NCBI GenBank assembly: GCA_024234635.1
Contig: JACKNX010000012.1
Coordinates: 1-64,000 of the forward strand
Length of the DNA: 64,000 nucleotides
Direction: 5' to 3'
Source: Pseudomonadales bacterium
GTDB taxonomy: Bacteria; Pseudomonadota; Gammaproteobacteria; Pseudomonadales; Azotimanducaceae
A program made the translations under genes and the position numbers. Positions 9,045 to 16,316 of this stretch are shown piece after piece. The first letter of the stretch is position 1, and every line of letters starts with the position of its first letter. The notes below the pieces were generated by a model. That model was given only the letters and a program-made list of their open reading frames with translations, was not told the DNA's origin and ran no database searches.

Positions 9045-9390
9045 GACGCTGTCTCCAGGCGCGGCAGATCGCAAACACGCGTGTCTCTTTCCATGGGTCT
9101 CTCCACTGCTTCCTTAACCTGTTGCTGCCACGGGCCAACGCGTCAAGCCCGCCTCTTCTCTCGAAGTGCACCCGCAAAGGGCTTCGCGTCCAACGCTCAC
9201 TCATCCCATCCAGCTGTCCGGATCCTTCCTGACAAGCTCTGCCGGCTATGCACCCGTGGCACGGTAGGCGCAACAACCGCAGATCGCTACCCGATTCCTG
9301 CCACACGTCCCTCGTGACCTGCACTTCGCTAGACTAATGCTCCGGGATTGGGAGGTAAAGCCACCCCATCCGGCTATCCAGCCCCCTGCC
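9045..9390. other. intergenic region upstream of csrA, no gene recognised
   Basis: These 346 bp separate csrA from the mobile element. They should hold the csrA promoter and ribosome site. I found no convincing pair of sigma-70 boxes, no tRNA and no open frame with recognisable sequence. Confidence 0.6.
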
Positions 9391-9854
9391 AGTGGTCCGC
9401 TTGATAAGTTAGGTCACTTGAGCGCTTCCCACAGGATTGGTGGCTGGCAGCTGGCCACGTTGCGATTGCCAGCGCTGTCGCGCATTGAACTGAAGTTCCA
9501 AGAGAGGCGCTGCTGAAAAAGCAGCCTGGTATGCCAGCCGGGGACGGCTGGCCCGAAAATGCAGCGGGAAACGCTGCATTTGGCGCGAGTCGGCGAAGCC
9601 GACGACTGCGGAAACAAGTCCAGGATGGGCTTTTTCAGCATCCTGACAGGCGCGCCTCGCAGGGCATGGTGGTGCCATGTCCAAGAGGCGCAACAACGCC
9701 ACCGGACCATTGGGAAACGGCCGCAGGGGATGGCTGAAGCGTCCGACTCCTGCTTGCGGCTCTTGAACTTACGCCAGGTAAGCTCTGCGAGCCACGCCTT
9801 GGCCTGGAACACTTCAGCCATCCTCAAGTCCCCGAACTTATCAAGCGGCCCACT
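9391..9854. mobile_element. 464-bp non-autonomous element with about 32-bp terminal inverted repeats
   Basis: The left end begins AGTGGTCCGCTTGATAAGTT at 9391. The reverse complement of the right end, ending at 9854, begins AGTGGGCCGCTTGATAAGTT. The match continues to about 32 bp with 28 identities (left ...RGGTCACTTGAG, right ...RGGGGACTTGAG). No clear target-site duplication is visible. On the minus strand the right end leads into an open frame of about 135 codons starting MAEVFQAKAWLAELTW, but I recognise no transposase domain or catalytic triad, so it looks like a deletion derivative of an insertion sequence or a MITE. Its right end overlaps the lysC stop codon. Confidence 0.75.
9511..9640. 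mobile_element. nested 130-bp MITE-like unit with three internal hairpins
   Basis: TGCTGAAAAAGC at 9511 and GCTTTTTCAGCA ending at 9640 form a perfect 12-bp terminal inverted repeat; after a 2-4 nt interruption CCTGG and CCAGG extend it. Inside are three consecutive perfect hairpins: 8 bp (9533-9540 with 9545-9552), 10 bp (9557-9566 with 9572-9581) and 6 bp (9589-9594 with 9598-9603). The unit is inside the larger inverted-repeat element and is flanked by near-identical TCCAAGAG(AG)GCGC stretches at 9497-9510 and 9680-9691. Confidence 0.65.
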
Positions 9855-11073
9855 AGGTACTTTCGCCCAGCTTGAACTCCGAGTGAATCGTCCTGACCGC
9901 CAGTTCCATGTAACGTTCCGCGACCACCACCGAGATCTTGATTTCGGAAGTCGAGATCATCTGGATATTGATGTTCTCGGCAGCGAGCGCGTCGAATACC
10001 CGGGTGGCAACCCCGGCATGCGAACGCATGCCCACGCCAACGACGGACACCTTGGCGATGCTGGCGTCACCTTCGAGGCGGCGGGCATTCAGTGACGCCT
10101 TTACCGGCGCCAGCAGCTCCAGCGCTTTTTCGTAGTCGCCGCGCTTGACGGTAAACGTGAAGTCCGTGAGCCCGTCCGCGCCCGTGTTCTGCACGATCAT
10201 GTCCACCTCGATGGCCGCGGCACTGATCGGGCCAAGGATTCGCGAGGCGACACCGGGAACGTCCGGAACGCCGGACATCGTGATTTTCGCCTCGTCCCGT
10301 GTATGGGCAATACCGGATACGAGTGGTTGTTCCACGCTCTCATTCTCCATGGTGATAAGTGTGCCGCCCTCGTTGACGAAGGTGGACAGCACGCGTAGGG
10401 GTACCTGGTATTTGCCGGCAAACTCCACCGACCTGGGATGAAGAACCTTTGAGCCGAGGCTGGCCAGTTCAAGCATCTCCTCGAATGTGACCGTGTCCAG
10501 TCGCCTGGCGTGCGGCTCGAGGCGGGGATCGGCCGTGTACACACCGTCCACGTCCGTGCAGATCTCGCACTCATCCGCTTCCAGCGCCGCCGCAACGGCA
10601 ACCGCACTGGTGTCCGAGCCACCGCGTCCCAGGGTAGTGAGCGCGCCGTCAGCCGTAACACCCTGGAAACCCGCGATAACCGGAACCACCCCGTCAGCAA
10701 TGGCCTCCCGAAGTGCCTCGGTTTCAATGCTCTCGATGCGGGCGCGACCATACGCGGCGTCCGTGCGGATAGGTACCTGATAGCCCAGAAAGGAGCGTGC
10801 CGGCACACCGCGGGCAACCAGGGCAATGGCCAGGAGAGCAATGCTGACCTGCTCGCCCGCGGCGAGCAGCACGTCCATCTCGCGTGCATGTGGACGCTTC
10901 ACGAGTTCCTTGCCCAGGGCGTCCAGCCGGTTCGTCTCACCGCTCATGGCGGAAACCACCACAACGACGTCATGCCCCTGATCCCTATACCGATGCACCC
11001 GCTCGGCAACATGACGAATGCGATCGAGATCGCCGACGCTGGTGCCACCGTACTTCTGGACGATGAGACTCAT
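9853..11073 (-). CDS. lysC: aspartate kinase
   Basis: This 406-residue enzyme phosphorylates L-aspartate, the first step toward lysine, threonine, methionine and diaminopimelate. The N terminus VQKYGGTSVGDLDRI is the kinase signature; TDVDGVYTADPR and the C-terminal pair of ACT domains (GVGMRSHAGVATRVF, ISTSEIKISVVV) identify an allosteric monofunctional kinase. It overlaps alaS by 4 bp (ATGA), as in pseudomonads, so the two are translationally coupled. The last codons and TAG stop abut the right end of the inverted-repeat element, so the final residues after the second ACT domain may have been altered by insertion, although the length is close to normal. Confidence 0.95.
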   Translation of the reverse strand: MSLIVQKYGGTSVGDLDRIRHVAERVHRYRDQGHDVVVVVSAMSGETNRLDALGKELVKRPHAREMDVLLAAGEQVSIALLAIALVARGVPARSFLGYQVPIRTDAAYGRARIESIETEALREAIADGVVPVIAGFQGVTADGALTTLGRGGSDTSAVAVAAALEADECEICTDVDGVYTADPRLEPHARRLDTVTFEEMLELASLGSKVLHPRSVEFAGKYQVPLRVLSTFVNEGGTLITMENESVEQPLVSGIAHTRDEAKITMSGVPDVPGVASRILGPISAAAIEVDMIVQNTGADGLTDFTFTVKRGDYEKALELLAPVKASLNARRLEGDASIAKVSVVGVGMRSHAGVATRVFDALAAENINIQMISTSEIKISVVVAERYMELAVRTIHSEFKLGEST

Positions 11074-13694
11074 GCCGTTACTCCGGAGTCCAGTTTGCGT
11101 TGCAGATAAGGCACAACCTTGGCGAGGGATGCTGTCAGGGCATCCGGTTGCGTACCACCGCCGGCACGCGCAAGTTCCGGTCGTCCGCCGCCTTTTGCGC
11201 CGACATCTTCCCCGACCAGGTTTACCAGCTCTCCGGCCTTGACGAGGCTGGTGATGTCCTTGCTGACACTGACCACAAGGCTGACCTTGCCTTCGTCCAC
11301 CGCCGCCAGCACGAGCACCGCTGAGCCGAGCCGGCTCTTCAGCGTGTCGAGTGCCGGCATGAGCGCCGCGTTGCCGCCATCCACGGTGGCGGCGACAACC
11401 TGCACGCCAGCCACCTCAACGGCCCTGCCAGCGAGATCGCCACTGCCGACCGCCGCCACTTTCTGCGCGAGCTCCGCTGCCTCCTTCTGCAACCGACGTT
11501 GCTCCTGCAGCAACGCACCCAGCTTGTCTTCCAGTTCAGCGACGGGTGTGCGCAGCAGCTCCGCCATGGCCCGCAACGCGCGCTCCTGTTCAAGCACGCG
11601 GGCAACCGCCGCCGATCCGGTGACCGCCTCGATACGCCGAACGCCCGCGGCCACACCGGCTTCCGAAATGATCTTGAAAAGTCCGACATCGCCGGTGCGT
11701 GCCACATGGGTACCGCCACACAACTCGACGGAATAACCCTCGTTCATCGTCAGCACGCGCACGCGATCGCCATACTTTTCGCCGAACAACGCCATGGCAC
11801 CACGCTGCACCGCGTCGTCGTAACCGAGTTCCTCGGTGCGAACCGCATCGTTGCGCACAATTTCGGCATTCACCAGCGTCTCGATTCGGGCGAGTTCGTC
11901 CGCTGAAACCGGCCCTGGGTGCGAGAAATCGAACCGGAGCCGTTCGGCGTCGACCAGCGAGCCTTTCTGCTGCACGTGCGCGCCCAGAATACGACGCAGG
12001 GCGGCATGCATGAGATGCGTTGCTGAGTGATTGCGGCGGATACTGGCGCGACGGTCGGCGTCCACCTGTGCGCTGACAACCTGCCCAACGCCAAGCCGCC
12101 CGGCCTGCACACGGCCAACGTGCAGGTGCTGTTCGCCGGCTTTCTGGGTGTCTGTTACCTCGAAGACAATGCCGTCACCTGCGAGCGTACCCGTGTCCCC
12201 GACCTGACCACCCGACTCGGCGTAAAACGGCGTGCGGTCGAGGACAACGATACCCTCCTCTCCCGCCAGCAGATGGGTGACCGGCGCGCCCGACATGTCG
12301 TGCAGCGCGGCGACCATTGCCTGGCCATCCAGTGCGGCATACCCCGCAAACTCAACCTTGCCGGACGTATGGACGATCTGACCCAGGTTGGCGCTAAAGC
12401 GGGTGGCGGCGCGGCCGCGATCACGCTGCGCCTCCATCGCGCGATCGAATCCGGCCGTGTCGACCGTCAATCCCCGCTCCCGGGCCACATCCGCGGTGAG
12501 ATCCGCGGGAAAGCCGTACGTGTCGTACAGGCGAAACACCAGCTCCCCGGGAATCACATCACCTTCGAGCTCAGCAATTTCCCGGTTCAGCAGCGTCATG
12601 CCCTGGGACAGCGTCTCCGCAAATTTGCGCTCTTCCCGCTCCAGCGCCCTTTCGACCTCCGCCTGTTTTTCGCGCAACAGCGGGTAGGCATCACCCATTT
12701 CCAGGACGAGATCGGCCACCAGACGATGGAAGAACGCGTGTTCGATACCCAGCTTGTGGCCATGGCGGAGCGCGCGACGGATGATTCGGCGCAACACATA
12801 AGCGCGGTCTTCATTTCCCGGCATCACGCCGTCAGCAATCAGAAAGGCGCTGGACCGGATGTGGTCCGCAATGACACGCACGGAAGGACTCGCCCGCAGA
12901 ACCGGGTCGTTACCGATTCCCGCCTCCCGTTCCACCGCACGAATGAGATTGGTGAACAGGTCGATGTCGTAGTTGCTGTGCACACCCTGCAGGATGGCGG
13001 CAACACGTTCGAGGCCCATGCCGGTGTCGACACCACGCTGAGGCAACTGACTGAGCGTGCCATCGGCCGCCCGGTCGAATTGGGGGAACACCAGATTCCA
13101 GAATTCGATGTAGCGATCACCGTCTTCGTCTGGCGATCCCGGTGGACCACCGGCAACTTCCGGTCCGTGGTCATAGAAGATTTCGGTACACGGACCACAG
13201 GGCCCCGTGTCTCCCATCGTCCAGAAATTGTCCTCGATATCCACGATACGATCGGCAGGGATACCAATCTCATCACGCCAGATAGCCCGGCTTTCATCGT
13301 CGGACGGGTGCACCGTGACCCATATTTTGTCGCGGGGAATCTTCAACACCGTGGTGACGAACTCCCACGCCCAGTGGATCGTTTCAGTCTTGAAGTAGTC
13401 GCCGAAGCTGAAATTTCCCAGCATCTCGAAGAACGTGTGATGACGGGCCGTATATCCCACGTTTTCGAGGTCATTGTGTTTGCCGCCCGCCCGCACGCAC
13501 CGCTGGGAGGACGTTGCCCGCGTATAGCCCGGCTTTTCCCGACCCAGCAGAGCGTCCTTGAACTGCACCATGCCGCTGTTGGTGAACAGCAGCGTTGGAT
13601 CGTTCAGCGGCACCAGGCTGGACGACGGAACAATGTGATGTCCGCGCGCCGCAAAAAAGTCCAGATAAGCGCGGCGGATTTCCCAGGCCTTCAT
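11070..13694 (-). CDS. alaS: alanyl-tRNA synthetase
   Basis: This 874-residue class II synthetase charges tRNA-Ala. It has the class II motif region SSLVPLNDPTLLFTNSGM, the editing-domain zinc motif HSATHLMHAALR with the later CGGTHVARTGD, and a C-terminal DHHA1 domain ending GGGRPELARAGG. The length matches the 875-residue family norm. ATG 13694 is preceded by a GGGG ribosome site and a TATAAT box about 30 bp upstream. It is the first gene of an alaS-lysC pair. Confidence 0.97.
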   Translation of the reverse strand: MKAWEIRRAYLDFFAARGHHIVPSSSLVPLNDPTLLFTNSGMVQFKDALLGREKPGYTRATSSQRCVRAGGKHNDLENVGYTARHHTFFEMLGNFSFGDYFKTETIHWAWEFVTTVLKIPRDKIWVTVHPSDDESRAIWRDEIGIPADRIVDIEDNFWTMGDTGPCGPCTEIFYDHGPEVAGGPPGSPDEDGDRYIEFWNLVFPQFDRAADGTLSQLPQRGVDTGMGLERVAAILQGVHSNYDIDLFTNLIRAVEREAGIGNDPVLRASPSVRVIADHIRSSAFLIADGVMPGNEDRAYVLRRIIRRALRHGHKLGIEHAFFHRLVADLVLEMGDAYPLLREKQAEVERALEREERKFAETLSQGMTLLNREIAELEGDVIPGELVFRLYDTYGFPADLTADVARERGLTVDTAGFDRAMEAQRDRGRAATRFSANLGQIVHTSGKVEFAGYAALDGQAMVAALHDMSGAPVTHLLAGEEGIVVLDRTPFYAESGGQVGDTGTLAGDGIVFEVTDTQKAGEQHLHVGRVQAGRLGVGQVVSAQVDADRRASIRRNHSATHLMHAALRRILGAHVQQKGSLVDAERLRFDFSHPGPVSADELARIETLVNAEIVRNDAVRTEELGYDDAVQRGAMALFGEKYGDRVRVLTMNEGYSVELCGGTHVARTGDVGLFKIISEAGVAAGVRRIEAVTGSAAVARVLEQERALRAMAELLRTPVAELEDKLGALLQEQRRLQKEAAELAQKVAAVGSGDLAGRAVEVAGVQVVAATVDGGNAALMPALDTLKSRLGSAVLVLAAVDEGKVSLVVSVSKDITSLVKAGELVNLVGEDVGAKGGGRPELARAGGGTQPDALTASLAKVVPYLQRKLDSGVTA

Positions 13695-13721
13695 AAATGC
13701 CCCGGTTGAAAAAAGCGCCAG

Positions 13722-13727
13722 ATTATA
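13722..13727 (-). promoter_or_regulatory. -10 box of the alaS promoter
   Basis: A perfect TATAAT on the minus strand sits about 28 bp before the alaS start codon. No good -35 box is seen at 17 bp; TTCCTA at about 19 bp spacing is the nearest. The mRNA leader would be short. Confidence 0.5.
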
Positions 13728-14277
13728 CGCGTCCCGGCAGGGTGTTAGGAACGGCCGGACGGCAGTCAGCCCCGAAGTTAATGCACTGAGGCAATCCCGG
13801 TTCGAAAGACTTCATCCGCTGGTCAGAGATGCGGGACTGGAATTTCCGGGCAAGACCGTCGCGCAGCCCGATCGACGTCTGCGTGCCTCGTACCCGGTTT
13901 CCTGCAACTACGCCAATTCCTGAACGACACCCGCTCCGCCGCTTTCCCTGGCCGTTCTTGCCATTCCGCGTGCTTCGGTTTCCATTCTGTGCTTCTACGG
14001 CTTTCCGCTTCCACCGTTGCCTTCTCTTTCCCTGTTTCCTTCTCTTTCCCTGTTTCCTTCTCTTTCCCTGTTTCCTTCTCTTTCCCTGTTTCCTTCTCTT
14101 TCCCTGTTTCCTTCTCTTTCCCCAGTTTCCTGCTTCTTCCCTGTTTTCTTCCCTGTTTCGTTCCCTTTCTTCCTCGATCACGAGTGCCAAAGCGGGGAGG
14201 TCAGGAGCATCCGGTATCTGATCCCGGGCTTCAATTTCCGGAGGAAGCAGCCGACCACGCAGGGCCGGCGACAATCA
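13728..14277. other. 550-bp spacer between recX and alaS with low-complexity DNA
   Basis: A frame of 183 codons starting with TTG at 14274, three bases after the recX stop, stays open on the minus strand through this spacer. Its translation is dominated by a GKRRKQ repeat arising from the tandem DNA repeat and by Arg/Glu-rich stretches. It matches no family I know, so I do not call it a gene. Otherwise the spacer appears empty. Confidence 0.5.
14020..14121. repeat. 18-bp pyrimidine-rich tandem repeat, five perfect copies plus a partial sixth
   Basis: The unit CCTTCTCTTTCCCTGTTT is repeated perfectly from 14020 to 14109, with a partial sixth copy to 14121 and degenerate CTTCCCTGTTT-like copies to about 14160. 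One strand is almost pure pyrimidine, so it could form triplex DNA. Copy number in such arrays usually varies between strains. Confidence 0.9.
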
Positions 14278-14844
14278 TCAGCCAGGCTGGCTGCCCAGCA
14301 CCGAGTAGATCAGGTCCGCGCTGTGACCTTTCCGCGCCAGGTAACGCGCCTGTTGGGCCCAGTCGTCGCGGGTACGGGCGCTCCCTCGAAACCGGCGATT
14401 CACCGCCTGCGCGGCTACGTCAATCCAGAACGACTGCGGGTGCGTAACCGCCTCGTCGATCAACTCATCGTCGATGCCTCGCCCACGCAACTCCGCGCGC
14501 AGCAGCATGGGGCCGACACCTCGTGCAATACGGCTGCGGCCGAAAACCTCAACAAAACGGCTATCCGACTGGTAACCGTCTTCCTGAAGCTGTCGCCCAA
14601 CCTGCTGAGCCAGCGGCCGCGCATATCCCTTGCCTTCCAGGCGCGCCACCAGTTCGGCAAGTGAATATTCACGTCTGCCCAGCAGGCGCAACGCATAAGA
14701 ACGCGCCTCCTGCTGCTGCTCATCGCGGCTGCGATCGCTCGCACCCATACCGCTGGCGTCGTCGCCCGAACCGTCGACCCGTGCCTGATCATCGGCACTT
14801 GTCATCAAATCCCTGTGCCTGAGCAATCGCAGATACGCCGCCAT
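14278..14844 (-). CDS. recX: RecA regulatory protein RecX
   Basis: This 188-residue protein is RecX, which binds RecA filaments and inhibits strand exchange. The core runs from about residue 46 (ARSYALRLLGRREYSLAEL) through RGVGPMLLRAELRGRGI to RYLARKGHSADLIYSVL, giving the three-helix repeats of the family. The first 45 residues are an acidic, low-complexity extension not typical of RecX. ATG 14844 has a GGAGG ribosome site 8 bp upstream, which supports this start over the methionine 13 codons later. It lies 70 bp downstream of recA on the same strand, as in most proteobacteria, so it is probably expressed by partial readthrough from recA. Confidence 0.92.
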   Translation of the reverse strand: MAAYLRLLRHRDLMTSADDQARVDGSGDDASGMGASDRSRDEQQQEARSYALRLLGRREYSLAELVARLEGKGYARPLAQQVGRQLQEDGYQSDSRFVEVFGRSRIARGVGPMLLRAELRGRGIDDELIDEAVTHPQSFWIDVAAQAVNRRFRGSARTRDDWAQQARYLARKGHSADLIYSVLGSQPG

Positions 14845-14914
14845 TCGCCACGCCTCCGATCCTTTGCCATTGCGCCGGAAACCGCACGCCCGTCATCTCA
14901 ACCCGCCCGGTGGT

Positions 14915-16015
14915 TCAGAGCGTGTCGCCCGCCGGTTCCGGCACCACGACGTCATCATCCAGCGTGGAGCCTCGCGGCAGCAACTGCGTACGGATACGGG
15001 TCTCGATTTCGTCGCGAATCTCCGGGTGCTCACCCAGGAAGTCCGCAGCATTCTTGCGCCCCTGGCCAATGCGATCTTCCTTGTAGGTGTACCAGGAACC
15101 CGACTTTTCTATGATGTTCTGCTGCACGCCGAGATCGAGAATCTCACCCAGACGATTGATGCCGGACCCGTAGAGAATCTGGAATTCCGTCTGACGGAAT
15201 GGCGGCGCCACTTTGTTCTTGACCACCTTCACCCGGGTTTCATTGCCAACGACCTCGTCGCCCTCCTTCACGGCGCCGATGCGACGGATATCCAGGCGTA
15301 CCGACGCGTAGAACTTCAGCGCGTTACCGCCGGTTGTGGTTTCAGGGGAGCCGAACATGACGCCGATCTTCATGCGGATCTGGTTGATGAAAATCACCAG
15401 GGTGTTGGACTGTTTGATGCTGCCGGTCATCTTGCGCAGCGCCTGGCTCATGAGACGTGCCTGCAGGCCAACGTGAGAGTCGCCCATTTCACCCTCGATT
15501 TCGGCCTTCGGTGTCAACGCGGCAACTGAGTCGATCACCACCACGTCGACGGCGCCGGAGCGCACGACCATGTCGCAGATCTCCAGCGCCTGCTCGCCGG
15601 TATCCGGCTGCGATACCAGCAGATCCTCGATGTTTACACCCAGCTTTTCCGCATACACCGGATCGAGCGCATGTTCCGCGTCGATGAAGGCGCAGGTGCC
15701 GCCCATCTTCTGCGCTTCGGCGATGACCTGCAGGGTGAGCGTGGTCTTGCCCGACGACTCCGGCCCGTAGATTTCGACGATGCGTCCGCGTGGAAGACCG
15801 CCAATACCAAGCGCAACGTCGAGCCCGAGGGAACCGGTGGAGATCGAGGGGATGGTGACCTGCTCGCGATCGCCCAGGCGCATCATGGAACCCTTGCCAA
15901 ATTGCCGCTCGATCTGCGCCAGGGCGGCGGACAACGCACGTTCGCGCTGGGCGTCGTCACCACGACCAGTGGAGGAAACGTCTTTGGTGGCTCGTTCGGT
16001 GGGTGTGCGGCTCAT
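14915..16015 (-). CDS. recA: recombinase RecA
   Basis: This 366-residue protein is RecA, which forms ATP-dependent filaments on single-stranded DNA, catalyses strand exchange and triggers LexA cleavage. Walker A is GPESSGKTT and Walker B is VDVVVIDSVAAL; loop regions MSQALRKMTGSIK and FGSPETTTGGNALKFY are conserved. The start ATG 16015 follows AGGA by 6 bp; a TTG two codons upstream is less likely. A LexA box overlaps its promoter. The leader of about 180 bp carries a 15-bp tandem repeat. Confidence 0.98.
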   Translation of the reverse strand: MSRTPTERATKDVSSTGRGDDAQRERALSAALAQIERQFGKGSMMRLGDREQVTIPSISTGSLGLDVALGIGGLPRGRIVEIYGPESSGKTTLTLQVIAEAQKMGGTCAFIDAEHALDPVYAEKLGVNIEDLLVSQPDTGEQALEICDMVVRSGAVDVVVIDSVAALTPKAEIEGEMGDSHVGLQARLMSQALRKMTGSIKQSNTLVIFINQIRMKIGVMFGSPETTTGGNALKFYASVRLDIRRIGAVKEGDEVVGNETRVKVVKNKVAPPFRQTEFQILYGSGINRLGEILDLGVQQNIIEKSGSWYTYKEDRIGQGRKNAADFLGEHPEIRDEIETRIRTQLLPRGSTLDDDVVVPEPAGDTL

Positions 16016-16069
16016 ATGCAATCCTGTTCTGTCGTTCGTATCGGTTTATTCTGCGACGGTTTGCTTCGC

Positions 16070-16114
16070 GATGGCTTCTTGTACGATGGCTTCTTGTACG
16101 ATGCCTTCTTTCAC
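16070..16114. repeat. three 15-bp tandem repeats in the recA leader
   Basis: GATGGCTTCTTGTAC occurs exactly twice (16070-16084, 16085-16099) and once with three changes (16100-16114), and a fourth copy begins at 16115. The array is between the recA start codon and its LexA-controlled promoter, so it would be transcribed into the recA mRNA leader. Confidence 0.8.
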
Positions 16115-16191
16115 GATGGCTCTGCCACGTTCATCCGCCTGCAGGCGTCAGCGCCCGGTATTTCGCGGGTCAATCTCCACAGCAGCGTCGA

Positions 16192-16211
16192 TACTGTATA
16201 TTCAAACAGTA
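16192..16211 (-). promoter_or_regulatory. LexA (SOS) box of recA
   Basis: TACTGTATATTCAAACAGTA closely matches the gammaproteobacterial LexA consensus, with CTGT and ACAG half-sites separated by 8 bp. It overlaps the -10 and spacer of the predicted recA promoter, so LexA binding would block transcription directly. Confidence 0.92.
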
Positions 16212-16222
16212 GTTCAGGGCAA
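16195..16222 (-). promoter_or_regulatory. recA promoter
   Basis: On the minus strand TTGCCC (16217-16222) and TATACA (16195-16200) are spaced 16 bp apart, and the LexA box covers the -10 and most of the spacer. The transcript would have a leader of about 170 nt before recA. Confidence 0.6.
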
Positions 16223-16316
16223 CCCCACGCGGGGCCGGATGGGTTGATTCGCACGCCACGTCATGCAAATCTCCCACGCCCTCCATCCCCGCCCAGCAAT
16301 CGGAACCCGAGCAGCC

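Noticed and set aside
9414..9827. Minus-strand frame of 137 codons in the mobile element, as a transposase
   Set aside because: No DDE, DEDD or HUH motif and the nested hairpin unit interrupts it, so it looks like a remnant at most.
12027..13709. A 560-codon open frame on the plus strand antisense to alaS
   Set aside because: It lies wholly opposite a well-supported alaS gene, has no domain I recognise, and such long shadows are normal in GC-rich genes.
14020..14160. CRISPR array
   Set aside because: The repeats are directly adjacent without spacers and no cas genes are present.
13723..14274. A 183-codon minus-strand frame with a GKRRKQ repeat, as a real gene
   Set aside because: TTG start, composition set by the tandem DNA repeat, and no recognisable domain. 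Kept only as a note in the spacer entry.
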